Assembly: GCA_029858145.1 (NCBI GenBank)
Contig: JAOUFP010000098.1
Coordinates: 1 to 8,386, forward strand
Direction: 5' to 3'
DNA from: Nitrospirota bacterium
Lineage (GTDB): Bacteria > Nitrospirota > Thermodesulfovibrionia > Thermodesulfovibrionales > UBA6898
Length of the DNA: 8,386 nucleotides
Position numbers and translations under genes: made by a program. Under the pieces are notes generated by a model. That model did not search any database. It saw nothing but the letters and a program-made list of their open reading frames with translations, and had not been told where the DNA came from. Shown here in pieces: positions 1-6,548 of this stretch (positions are counted from its first letter, which is position 1; every line of letters begins with the position of its first letter).

Positions 1-303
1 TTCCAGTTCACTCACCCGGAAATCTCCGCGAACAGGCTTTCGGATATCATGGGAAGGCCGGATGTTTTCACGATGGTAGTACTCGGATTCCGCAGCATCG
101 CGGTCTCGGCCTTCTATATCCTGGCGCTGTCTTCCCTTGCGCTGCACCTGAGCCACGGGATACAGAGCATGTTCCAATCCGTGGGGCTCAACACCGAAAA
201 AACCGAACTGCTCATCACACGTGCGGGATTCATCGCTGCCATTGTCCTTTTTCTGGGATTCATAGCGATACCGGTCGCTGTCATTGCAGGGCTTGTGAGA
301 TAG
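1..303 (+). CDS. sdhC: Succinate dehydrogenase/fumarate reductase cytochrome b subunit, C-terminal part (5' end outside window)
   Basis: The frame is open from base 1 to a TAG at 301-303, giving the last 100 residues of a membrane protein. Two hydrophobic segments are visible, about residues 22-48 and 75-99. The first ends in the motif HLSHGIQSMFQSVGLN, which matches the HLxHGxxSxFQxxG signature of the single-subunit, di-haem cytochrome b558 family (B.subtilis SdhC, Wolinella/Geobacter FrdC); histidines of this motif region serve in haem b binding in that family. The protein anchors SdhA and SdhB to the membrane and passes electrons between the iron-sulfur subunit and (mena)quinone. The following sdhA starts 14 nt after the stop, so this is the 3' end of the first gene of a C-A-B operon whose promoter lies to the left. 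Family membership is well supported. Whether it works mainly as dehydrogenase or fumarate reductase cannot be read from this fragment. Confidence 0.9.
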   Translation, partial: FQFTHPEISANRLSDIMGRPDVFTMVVLGFRSIAVSAFYILALSSLALHLSHGIQSMFQSVGLNTEKTELLITRAGFIAAIVLFLGFIAIPVAVIAGLVR

Positions 304-317
304 GAGATGAAAACACT

Positions 318-2231
318 ATGACACTTGAAGGAAAAGTTCCTGCCGGACCACTTGCGGAAAAGTGGGACAGGAGGCAGCAGGAGATGAAGCTGATAAGTCC
401 TGCGAACAAGGGAAAATTCACCATCCTCGTTGTCGGCACCGGTCTTGCCGGCGCGTCTGCCGCAGCCACGCTCGGAGAGCTGGGGTACCGGGTAGAAGCC
501 TTCTGCTTCCAGGACAGCCCGCGGCGCGGTCACAGCATCGAGGCGCAGGGCGGGATCAACGCCGCTAAAAATTACCCGAACGACGGAGACAGCATCTTCC
601 GCCTCTTTTACGACACGATCAAGGGAGGGGATTTCAGGTCGCGCGAGGCGAACGTATACCGGCTGGCGATGCTGAGCAATGCCATCATCGACCAGTGCGT
701 GGCGCAGGGGGTCCCCTTTGCAAGGGACTATGCGGGGTATCTCGATAACCGTTCCTTTGGCGGTGCGCAGGTCTCCCGCACATTCTACGCCCGGGGCCAG
801 ACAGGACAGCAACTGCTCCTCGGGGCATATGGCGCGCTTTCCCGCCAGGTGGGGGCCGGGACTGTGCGGCTGCACCCCCGTTCCGAGATGCTCGATCTCG
901 TGGGGGTTGAAGGCGAGGCAAAGGGGATAATCGTCCGGGACCTCGTGACAGGACATATCACCCCGTATGCAGGCGACGCTGTATGCCTTTGTACCGGCGG
1001 TTATGCAAACGTATATTACCTGTCGACCAATGCCATGGGGTCCAATGTCACGGCAGCGTACCGTGCGTATAAAAGAGGGGCCTTTTTTGCGAACGCCTGC
1101 TTTATGCAGATCCACCCCACCTGCATCCCTGCAAGCGGTGACCATCAGTCCAAACTCACCCTCATGTCAGAATCTTTGAGAAACGACGGCAGGGTATGGG
1201 TCCCTAAAACCAAGGGTGACAGAAGGAATCCCGCGGAAATCCCCGAAGCCGAACGCGACTATTTTCTTGAACGGAGATATCCGGGCTTCGGCAATCTTGC
1301 CCCCCGGGACATAGCTTCCCGCGCGGCAAAAAAAGTCTGCGATGAAGGACGTGGCGCAGGGCCCGGCGGCAGAGGGGTCTATCTCGACTTTGCTGACGCG
1401 CTTGGCCTCCTCGGAGAGGAAAATATCCGCGGGCGGTACGGCAACCTCTTTGAGATGTATGAAAAAATCACCGGGGAGAACGCCTACAGACAGCCGATGC
1501 GCATCTATCCGGCCCCTCATTACTCTATGGGCGGACTCTGGGTCGATTACAATCTCGAAAGCACAATCCCCGGGCTTTTTGTCCTCGGTGAGGCGAACTT
1601 CTCCGACCACGGAGCAAACCGCCTTGGAGCGAGCGCTCTCATGCAGGGACTTGCCGATGGCTATTTCATTATTCCCCGGACCATAGCACACTATCTCGCG
1701 CAAACAACTCCAGGAAGGGTAAAGGCCGATCATCCGGATTTCAGAAAATGCGGCGAAGAGGTGAACATCCAGATCAATAGTCTTCTTTCGGTGAAAGGCA
1801 GGAAAACAGCGACTGAATTTCATAGAGAACTCGGGAAAATCATGTGGGACCTCGTGGGCATGGAAAGAAATGAAGATGGTCTCCGGAAGGCCCTGAGGCT
1901 GATCCCGGAACTCCGCAACGAGTTTTGGGAGAATGTTTCGATCCCCGGCAGCGGCACTGGACTGAACCAGGAACTCGAAAAGGCCGGTCGTGTAGCGGAC
2001 TTCCTCGAATTAGGGGAATTGATGGCACTCGACGCGCTGCACCGCGAAGAATCTTGCGGAGGGCATTTCCGCAGTGAGCACCAGATGCCTGACGGCGAGG
2101 CGTGCCGGGACGACGCATCATGCTGCTATGTGGCAGCATGGCAATTCAGGGGAGATGACAGGGAGCCTGAACTGCATAAAGAGCCGCTGTCATTTGAAAA
2201 TATCGAACTCTCGGAGAGGTGCTACAAATAA
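318..2231 (+). CDS. sdhA: Succinate dehydrogenase/fumarate reductase flavoprotein subunit
   Basis: This 637-residue protein is the catalytic subunit that oxidises succinate or reduces fumarate, using covalently bound FAD. The ATG at 318 follows AGGAGA (302-307) at good spacing. Seen in the sequence: an N-terminal extension of about 33 residues typical of the B.subtilis/Bacteroides/Geobacter subtype; the dinucleotide-binding motif VVGTGLAGASAAA (residues 38-50); His72 in RRGHSIEAQGG, the expected FAD-histidyl site; HPT with His266; the catalytic arginine Arg330 in LAPRDIASRA; HYSMGG with His401; and ANRLGASALMQGLADG (433-448) with Arg435. The C-terminal part carries the usual GHFRSEHQ segment. 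All expected active-site residues are present and the length is normal for the subtype, so the gene looks intact. It overlaps sdhB by 1 nt. The name frdA is equally possible: in Geobacter one such enzyme works in both directions. Confidence 0.97.
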   Translation: MTLEGKVPAGPLAEKWDRRQQEMKLISPANKGKFTILVVGTGLAGASAAATLGELGYRVEAFCFQDSPRRGHSIEAQGGINAAKNYPNDGDSIFRLFYDTIKGGDFRSREANVYRLAMLSNAIIDQCVAQGVPFARDYAGYLDNRSFGGAQVSRTFYARGQTGQQLLLGAYGALSRQVGAGTVRLHPRSEMLDLVGVEGEAKGIIVRDLVTGHITPYAGDAVCLCTGGYANVYYLSTNAMGSNVTAAYRAYKRGAFFANACFMQIHPTCIPASGDHQSKLTLMSESLRNDGRVWVPKTKGDRRNPAEIPEAERDYFLERRYPGFGNLAPRDIASRAAKKVCDEGRGAGPGGRGVYLDFADALGLLGEENIRGRYGNLFEMYEKITGENAYRQPMRIYPAPHYSMGGLWVDYNLESTIPGLFVLGEANFSDHGANRLGASALMQGLADGYFIIPRTIAHYLAQTTPGRVKADHPDFRKCGEEVNIQINSLLSVKGRKTATEFHRELGKIMWDLVGMERNEDGLRKALRLIPELRNEFWENVSIPGSGTGLNQELEKAGRVADFLELGELMALDALHREESCGGHFRSEHQMPDGEACRDDASCCYVAAWQFRGDDREPELHKEPLSFENIELSERCYK

Positions 2232-2998
2232 TGAACCTGAATCTCTATATCTGGCGGCAGAAGGGACCGGATGATCAGGGCAGACTCGTACGCTATGAGG
2301 CGAGGGACATCACCACTGAGATGTCATTTCTCGAAATGCTTGATGTGGTGAATGAACAGCTCGTTAAGAATGCCGAAGAGCCGATAGCATTTGACCATGA
2401 CTGCCGCGAGGGCATCTGCGGCACATGCGCCCAGGTGATCAACGGAGTCCCGCACGGCCCCCGGGAAAAGACAACCGTATGTCAGCTCCACATGAGGCAT
2501 TTCAGCGACGGAGATTCGATCTACATCGAACCCCTGCGGGCCCGTGCATTCCCGGTAATTAAAGACCTTGTCGTGGACCGGGGCGCCCTTGACCGCATCA
2601 TTCAGTCAGGAGGCTATATATCGGTGCACACCGGCGGCGTGCCTGACGCCAACACCGTCCTGATACCAAAAGACGATGCGGAAGCCGCGATGGATGCGGC
2701 CGAATGCATAGGATGCGGGGCATGCGCAGCGGCCTGTCCGAACGGTTCGGCCATGCTCTTTACTGCTTCAAAAGTGGCTCATCTCGCGCTCCTTCCCCAG
2801 GGGCGCGTGGATGCGGCACGGCGGGTATGCATGATGACGGAGACGATGAGGGAGGAAGGGTTCGGCAACTGCGGCAATCATTACGAATGCCAGGCGGTCT
2901 GCCCGAAGGGAATCAAGGTACATTTTATCGCGAAACTGAACAGGGAATTTATCAAGGCGCAGGCAAAGCATCTTTCCGGAAAATCAAAAAAGACCTGA
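2231..2998 (+). CDS. sdhB: Succinate dehydrogenase/fumarate reductase iron-sulfur subunit
   Basis: A 255-residue electron-transfer subunit linking FAD in SdhA to the haem/quinone site in SdhC. I chose the ATG at 2231, which overlaps the sdhA TAA (TAATG) and follows GGAGAGG (2213-2219) at about 11 nt; an in-frame GTG at 2219 would add four residues but would lie on that ribosome site. The N-terminal ferredoxin-like domain holds the [2Fe-2S] ligands Cys58, Cys63, Cys66 and Cys84. The C-terminal domain has CIGCGACAAACP (159-170). Cys159, Cys162, Cys165 and Cys224 fit the [4Fe-4S] cluster; Cys169, Cys214 and Cys220 fit the [3Fe-4S] cluster, with spacing like E. coli SdhB. All ligands are present, so the enzyme should be functional. 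It is the last gene of the operon in this window; translational coupling to sdhA is likely. Confidence 0.96.
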   Translation: MNLNLYIWRQKGPDDQGRLVRYEARDITTEMSFLEMLDVVNEQLVKNAEEPIAFDHDCREGICGTCAQVINGVPHGPREKTTVCQLHMRHFSDGDSIYIEPLRARAFPVIKDLVVDRGALDRIIQSGGYISVHTGGVPDANTVLIPKDDAEAAMDAAECIGCGACAAACPNGSAMLFTASKVAHLALLPQGRVDAARRVCMMTETMREEGFGNCGNHYECQAVCPKGIKVHFIAKLNREFIKAQAKHLSGKSKKT

Positions 2999-3049
2999 GT
3001 TGCTGCTTGATGGCGGAAAATTTCACTTCGTGCCCTGACATTGCACGTT

Positions 3050-3085
3050 TTCCATGCCCAAAAATTCCATCTGCCCAAAAAAAAA
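3050..3085. repeat. Short imperfect tandem repeat after sdhB
   Basis: Two adjacent copies of a TTCCAT..GCCCAAAAA unit lie head to tail: 3050-3064 (TTCCATGCCCAAAAA) and 3065-3085 (TTCCATCTGCCCAAAAAAAAA with one base over the 20 limit omitted here in meaning only: the second copy has a CT insertion and a longer A run). It probably arose by slippage; no function is visible. Confidence 0.5.
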
Positions 3086-3104
3086 CAGCATGCACCGCTG
3101 CGCC

Positions 3105-3130
3105 TCAGCAGGACATCTGAAACCTGCTGA
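3105..3130. other. Perfect 8-bp inverted repeat downstream of sdhB
   Basis: TCAGCAGG (3105-3112) and CCTGCTGA (3123-3130) are exact reverse complements separated by 10 nt. The hairpin sits about 107 nt after the sdhB stop. It lacks a following T run (TAAACTTCTA follows), so it is not a classical intrinsic terminator. It might stabilise the sdh mRNA end or be an operator for the next gene. Confidence 0.4.
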
Positions 3131-3161
3131 TAAACTTCTATACACGGAAAATCCCGTCTGA

Positions 3162-3167
3162 TACAAT
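3162..3167 (+). promoter_or_regulatory. Possible -10 element before the DUF393 gene
   Basis: TACAAT at 3162-3167 resembles a sigma-70 -10 box. No good -35 is found 16-18 nt upstream. If used, transcription would begin around 3173-3175, which would make ATG 3176 leaderless or favour the later start at 3197. Weak evidence only. Confidence 0.2.
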
Positions 3168-3175
3168 TTGAATAA

Positions 3176-3613
3176 ATGACAGAGAAAGACAGAGAAATGA
3201 AACCGGCAGGCAAAAAGCCGGAAATGAGAAAAGCGGTCCTCATATATGACGGAGACTGTCCGGTGTGTGCAAAGACAGTCGAGTGGATACGCGAAAACGA
3301 ACGCAAGGATGCTTTCGAAATGCTCCCCTGCCAGTCCGGCGAAGTCCGGAAGAGGTTCCCTTCCATCGAACCTGCCGCATGCATACAGGCGATGCAGCTG
3401 ATACTGCCTGACGGAAGAATACTCTCCGGCGAGCGTGCCCTTCCCGAAGTCCTGAAAAGGCTTAAACGCTACAGTCCGTCCGCCGCTTTCTTCAGCCTGC
3501 CGGGCTCCGAGGCCGTTTCACGTTCTTTTTACCGCTGGTTTGCTGACAACAGATACCACATCGCCGGGGTACTGTTCCCTGAAAAGAAAAGGAAAAAAGA
3601 GGGGAGACAATGA
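3176..3613 (+). CDS. DCC-family (DUF393) thiol-disulfide oxidoreductase-like protein
   Basis: A protein of up to 145 residues with the hallmark YDGDCPVC near its start (Cys28 and Cys31 in this numbering), the DxxCxxC motif of the DCC/DUF393 family (PF04134). The C-terminal half has the usual small hydrophobic pattern ending in a YRWFADNRYHIAG-like segment. The family has a thioredoxin-like CxxC pair and is annotated as thiol-disulfide oxidoreductase, but substrates are largely unknown. No signal peptide or membrane segment is seen, so it is probably cytoplasmic. The start is uncertain: ATG 3176 has no Shine-Dalgarno, ATG 3197 follows a purine-rich AGAGAAAGACAGAGAA, and ATG 3224 lies just before the conserved strand and just after a CCGGC/GCCGG hairpin (3203-3221). 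The C-terminus is rich in Lys/Arg. The next gene starts 51 nt downstream, which allows co-transcription. Confidence 0.85.
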   Translation: MTEKDREMKPAGKKPEMRKAVLIYDGDCPVCAKTVEWIRENERKDAFEMLPCQSGEVRKRFPSIEPAACIQAMQLILPDGRILSGERALPEVLKRLKRYSPSAAFFSLPGSEAVSRSFYRWFADNRYHIAGVLFPEKKRKKEGRQ

Positions 3614-3664
3614 GCCTCGCCTTCCCTGCAGCATACCTTCAGGAATGCAGCTTGAGGAATTCAG

Positions 3665-4906
3665 ATGGGTAAAAATCCGGAGAAAAGCATCTTTACAAAA
3701 TTTATCGTCTCACTCAGCCTGACGTTCATTTTGTGTCTGACAGGCATATTCATTATTGTATCCGTCACAAACAGAACACTGATCTTTGAGGTGGCCAAGT
3801 CGGAAGCGCGGACGCTCTTTAGCAGTATCGTCATAACAAGAAAATGGAACGCCGGTTACGGAGGTGTTTTTGTAGAGAAAAAACCGGGAGTAGAATCAAA
3901 TCCTTTTCTTGAGAGCCCGGATATCAGGACTGTCGACGGACGGGTCTTTACAAAGATAAATCCTGCCTTGATGACCCGGCAAATATCTGAATTGGCGGGG
4001 AGAGAAGGACTCTTTACTTTCCATATAACCAGCCTGAACATTCTCAATCCGAACAACGCGCCGGACGAATTCGAAACCGAGGCACTTCAGCGCTTCGTTA
4101 AAGGCGAAACAGAGTTTTTCCGGGAGGAGGCGATAAAAGGCAGGAACTACTTCAGGTACATGGCGCCACTGCATATTACACGGGAATGCCTTCAGTGCCA
4201 CGCGCAGCAGGGATATACCTTCGGAGACATACGGGGAGGAATCAGTGTGTCCTTCGACATCAATGACATACTGAGAATGCAGAAGACCAGTTCAACGCGG
4301 ATTATCTCGCTCGCGCTTTTCAGCATCTCCGCCTTGCTCGGTTTTGTCTATCTTTTCACCTTTCGCCTGACCAGAAAGTTGTCCGAAACCCGGCGGCAGA
4401 TCGAGAAGATGGCGATAACAGATACTTTGACCGAGCTCTATAACAGAAGACATGTGATGGAGCGTTTCAACGAGGAGATGGAAAGGACCAGACGCATGCA
4501 CGAGGGGCTGAGCTGCATTATGATCGATATAGATAACTTCAAGAAAATCAATGATACGTACGGACACCTTGTCGGGGATCAGACGCTCCGGGAAATTTCC
4601 GAGATCCTGACAAAGACCATCCGCGTCTATGATATCGCAGGCCGTTATGGTGGGGAGGAGTTCCTCATCGTATTGCCCGGCACAAACTTTGAGGATACCC
4701 TCACCCTGGCGGAACGAATACGCACGAACATAAAGACAAGCCCTGTGGCGAAATCCGACCTGACACCAGCGATCTCGGTGACCGTCAGCCTCGGGATAGC
4801 AACCATGACCGGCACAGACATATCCGTCGATACGATGATTAAAAGGGCAGACGAAGGGCTTTACAGGGCAAAAGAAAGCGGCAGGGACAAGGTTGCGTGG
4901 GTTTAG
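3665..4906 (+). CDS. Membrane diguanylate cyclase with periplasmic haem-c (Tll0287-like/DUF3365) sensor domain
   Basis: A 413-residue signalling enzyme that should make cyclic di-GMP from two GTP. The ATG at 3665 follows GAGG (3654-3657) at 7 nt. Order of parts: short cytoplasmic start; TM1 about residues 13-35; periplasmic domain about 36-211; TM2 about 213-233; short linker; GGDEF domain about 248-413. The periplasmic part has the DUF3365 pattern (SLNILNPNNAPDEFE, residues 123-137, then FRYMAPLHITRECLQCHA). Its CLQCH (175-179) is a CxxCH haem-c attachment motif, so covalent haem is expected after export. The catalytic loop is YGGEEF (GGEEF at 329-333), an active form, and RVYD (320-323) lies five residues before it, matching the RxxD product-inhibition I-site. 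IDIDNFKKINDTYGH is also intact. It likely senses redox state or a haem-binding gas; the ligand is not readable from sequence. Confidence 0.92.
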   Translation: MGKNPEKSIFTKFIVSLSLTFILCLTGIFIIVSVTNRTLIFEVAKSEARTLFSSIVITRKWNAGYGGVFVEKKPGVESNPFLESPDIRTVDGRVFTKINPALMTRQISELAGREGLFTFHITSLNILNPNNAPDEFETEALQRFVKGETEFFREEAIKGRNYFRYMAPLHITRECLQCHAQQGYTFGDIRGGISVSFDINDILRMQKTSSTRIISLALFSISALLGFVYLFTFRLTRKLSETRRQIEKMAITDTLTELYNRRHVMERFNEEMERTRRMHEGLSCIMIDIDNFKKINDTYGHLVGDQTLREISEILTKTIRVYDIAGRYGGEEFLIVLPGTNFEDTLTLAERIRTNIKTSPVAKSDLTPAISVTVSLGIATMTGTDISVDTMIKRADEGLYRAKESGRDKVAWV

Positions 4907-4917
4907 GGCGTCGCCCT
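4905..4917 (+). other. Small hairpin at the end of the diguanylate cyclase gene
   Basis: AGGGC (4905-4909) and GCCCT (4913-4917) pair with a 3-nt loop, overlapping the TAG stop (4904-4906). No T run follows, so it is at most a weak RNA end or stability element. Confidence 0.25.
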
Positions 4918-5057
4918 TGACAGGAAAACTGCCCACTGCAATATTTTAACTTGAGCGAGGATCAACAATCCAAACGTACTGCTTATCTACAGAGAGGCAG
5001 AGTTATAATTCCCTGATGTTTCTTCATTTGCATATTCATATCTTTGGATAATGCCAT

Positions 5058-5087
5058 AAATGTGCATAACTGTTGCACGTTTTTCTT
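5058..5087 (+). terminator. Possible weak intrinsic terminator downstream of the cyclase
   Basis: AAATGTGCA (5058-5066) can pair with TGCACGTTT (5074-5082) over 9 bp including one T-G wobble, with a 7-nt loop; the run GTTTTTCTTC lies on its 3' side. The GC part of the stem is only five base pairs and part of the T tract is in the stem, so this is a tentative call. It lies about 150 nt after the cyclase stop. Confidence 0.3.
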
Positions 5088-5121
5088 CTCGTGTGAATAA
5101 ATCATACAAGTTTGAAAGTTT

Positions 5122-5150
5122 ACATATTGTTACGGCTTCCCGTAATATGT
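5122..5150. other. Imperfect stem-loop in AT-rich gap
   Basis: ACATA (5122-5126) plus TTACGG (5130-5135) pair with CCGTAA (5140-5145) plus TATGT (5146-5150): 11 bp with a 3-nt bulge and a CTTC loop. It lies inside the possible decayed gene. It is not followed by a T run on the minus strand; role unknown. Confidence 0.35.
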
Positions 5151-5280
5151 TCTTCCTCAGTGGCATCATCAATAAGTTTTAATAGCATCAATTGTGCCAG
5201 TTTATGAAATCTAATAATTACGTTATGTTACATGAAATAGTTGAGCTGATTAACAGGCATAATTGGTGTAATCGCTATCT

Positions 5281-5509
5281 TATTTGCTGATTTGGCATAT
5301 TGGACATTAACGGAGCGTTTTCAGAAAGGACCGCTGTTTTGTCTCTCCCGAAGGTGCGTTCTTCGAGAAAGAACTATTTTCCAGCCGTACGGCGGACAGA
5401 AATTTTTTGCTGGCTTGATGAAGTGAATTCGCAATGCAGGGATCACATTCACTCCCGACAAGTTACGGATTCCGGGTCTTCACGGGGGCCAGACTGGAAA
5501 GTCTGCATT
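5281..5509. other. Gene-free right part of the 4907-5509 gap
   Basis: No convincing gene is present. An open plus-strand frame from a TTG at 5300 to 5554 has no ribosome site, no recognisable family and runs antisense into the end of the Lcl-domain gene. Two inverted repeats are visible: AGTGAAT (5422-5428) with ATTCACT (5447-5453), 18 nt apart, and CAGACT-GGAA-AGTCTG at 5490-5505. The latter lies 4 nt beyond the stop of the minus-strand Lcl gene. Confidence 0.4.
5490..5505. other. Perfect hairpin just after the Lcl-domain gene
   Basis: CAGACT (5490-5495) and AGTCTG (5500-5505) pair around a GGAA loop on the plus strand (TTCC on the minus strand). It begins 4 nt after the minus-strand stop at 5510, a typical place for a transcript end, but the minus strand continues GCCCCCG rather than a T run. 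It may protect the mRNA 3' end, or be a dispersed intergenic repeat. Confidence 0.35.
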
Positions 5510-6526
5510 TCAAAGCTCATCGCGGACAGGCCATACATGAAAATGCGGCCCTGATTTCATACCGACTCCAACTGCGCCTTTCATGAGATAGAGTGCCCAT
5601 GCCCAGTCAGGCTCGAACAAGCTCGTTGTAGATGACCAGTACGCCTCTTTTAAGGCAATGAACGGATATCCTGCAGACAAGGCCGGACTGTGCGTGCTGC
5701 AGTCTACAAGGGATTCAAGTTCGTTGATGTTCGGCAGCCTCCAGTGAGTTCCCTCTGCTTTTTTGTTCAGCCCGTCTATGCTCTTTAACGCCTCTTCCCA
5801 ATTTACCATCCTTCCGGTTATGTCAGCCGTCTTATGCCAGCAGAGACCTGTGAGGTTGTCTCTAACAATATCACCGAGAATTCTGAAGCGCTGATCAGGC
5901 CACTTAATACCAAGACGCAACTCGCCGTCCTGGCCGGTGCCGGCGCACGGAATGACTGAGCCTTTCGCATCGAAGCAGAGATGCTGCCCTGTTGCAGGAA
6001 TCAATCCACTGACTCCGCGAACAGGCCAGACAAGATAGAACTGCTCTTTCCTTCCATAGAACATGCGGGCACCCTCCATATGTACATACCAGGCATACGC
6101 CGTATTGATCGCAGCGGTGGTCGATGTCCAGTACCAGTTTTGAAATACATTTTTGAATGGGTGTCCACCGGGCAATGCTGTTTTTCTTGCCTGATAGCTC
6201 ATGAGACTTCTCAACTCACGCCTGTTCGGCAGGCGCCAGTCATCTTGGCCAAACGCGTTCTCATGATTCATAGTCTTTATATAATCGAGTGCATCCTGCC
6301 AGGGCATCGGGAATTCCGCGGGGTTTGCATCCATTGTCCACTCAAGTCCCGTCAGATTATCGCGCACCGTGGCTGTCATTTCAGTAAATCTCTGGGTCGG
6401 CCAGGGCTCTCCTCTCTGAAATTCCGCATCCTGTCCGCTGCCCGGGCAGCCTATTGCCCTGCCGGATGCGTCGTGGCATGTCCTCTGGCCTGTCTGAAGG
6501 TATCCCTTGCTCTTTATTTTCCCCAT
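5510..6526 (-). CDS. Protein with two tandem Lcl C-terminal-like (DUF1566) domains
   Basis: A 338-residue protein made almost entirely of two copies of the Lcl/DUF1566 domain (PF07603). Copy 1 covers about residues 10-170, copy 2 about 176-335. Matching landmarks: TGQ..C with Cys17/Cys27 and Cys184/Cys194; VRDNLTGL (54-61 and 221-228); WRLPN..EL (97-105 and 262-270); W(T/S)STT (133-137 and 297-301); VWPVR (166-170 and 331-335). The domain is best known from Legionella collagen-like adhesin Lcl and is common in secreted proteins; it is likely a ligand- or carbohydrate-binding fold here, but no substrate can be named. I chose ATG 6526; an upstream TTG at 6568 would add 14 residues and overlap the divergent ABC gene. 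Neither start has a Shine-Dalgarno. Oddly, no signal peptide precedes the first domain, unlike most relatives, so the gene may be 5'-truncated, or the protein may stay in the cytoplasm or use another export route. Confidence 0.85.
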   Translation of the reverse strand: MGKIKSKGYLQTGQRTCHDASGRAIGCPGSGQDAEFQRGEPWPTQRFTEMTATVRDNLTGLEWTMDANPAEFPMPWQDALDYIKTMNHENAFGQDDWRLPNRRELRSLMSYQARKTALPGGHPFKNVFQNWYWTSTTAAINTAYAWYVHMEGARMFYGRKEQFYLVWPVRGVSGLIPATGQHLCFDAKGSVIPCAGTGQDGELRLGIKWPDQRFRILGDIVRDNLTGLCWHKTADITGRMVNWEEALKSIDGLNKKAEGTHWRLPNINELESLVDCSTHSPALSAGYPFIALKEAYWSSTTSLFEPDWAWALYLMKGAVGVGMKSGPHFHVWPVRDEL

Positions 6527-6548
6527 TGATAGGGTATTATAAAAGATT
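6527..6548. promoter_or_regulatory. 22-nt divergent region with overlapping -10-like boxes
   Basis: The AT-rich core TATTATA serves both directions. On the minus strand TATAAT (6541-6536) is a perfect -10 consensus 9 nt before ATG 6526. On the plus strand TATTAT (6535-6540) is a near consensus 8 nt before ATG 6549, with TTTATT (6513-6518) as a weak -35 at 16 nt. Neither start has a good Shine-Dalgarno, so both mRNAs could be leaderless if these boxes are used. No good minus-strand -35 is seen. Confidence 0.35.

Larger units (their letters stand above)
4987..5260 (-). pseudogene. Possible decayed small gene in AT-rich gap
   Basis: On the minus strand two reading frames read like one broken protein. 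Frame A begins at ATG 5260, has a TAA at 5230-5228, and then runs open 5227-5123; it contains HKLAQLMLLKLIDDATEEE. Frame B (stop at 4987) continues with LRKNILREAVTICKLSN and YDLFTREEKRATVMHIYG. Joining them by a one-base frameshift near 5155 gives a continuous, charged, mostly helical sequence of about 75 residues or more. No start has a Shine-Dalgarno. The GC content of 5041-5280 is about one third by hand count (79 of 240), far below the neighbouring genes, which suggests different origin or loss of selection. I do not recognise the family. It could also be chance open frame in AT-rich DNA, or frame B alone (5172-4987, TTG start) could be a small gene. Confidence 0.3.

Noticed and set aside
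114..1145. Long minus-strand open frame (343 codons) opposite sdhC and sdhA
   Set aside because: It lies antisense to two well-supported genes with intact motifs, and its translation has no recognisable domain. It is a by-product of GC-rich codon use.
1167..1823. Minus-strand open frame of 218 codons within sdhA
   Set aside because: Fully inside sdhA on the other strand, with no family resemblance or ribosome site.
4292..4936. Minus-strand open frame of 214 codons opposite the cyclase
   Set aside because: Antisense to the conserved GGDEF domain; no domain of its own.
5220..5300. Integron-type attC site in the AT-rich gap
   Set aside because: Some GTT/AAC-like words are present, but they do not form the paired core sites of an attC, and no integrase is in view.
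5300..5554. Plus-strand 84-codon open frame
   Set aside because: TTG start without a ribosome site, no recognisable family, and its end runs antisense into the Lcl gene.
5981..6529. Plus-strand 182-codon open frame
   Set aside because: Antisense to the double Lcl-domain protein, whose repeated motifs show the minus strand is the coding one.
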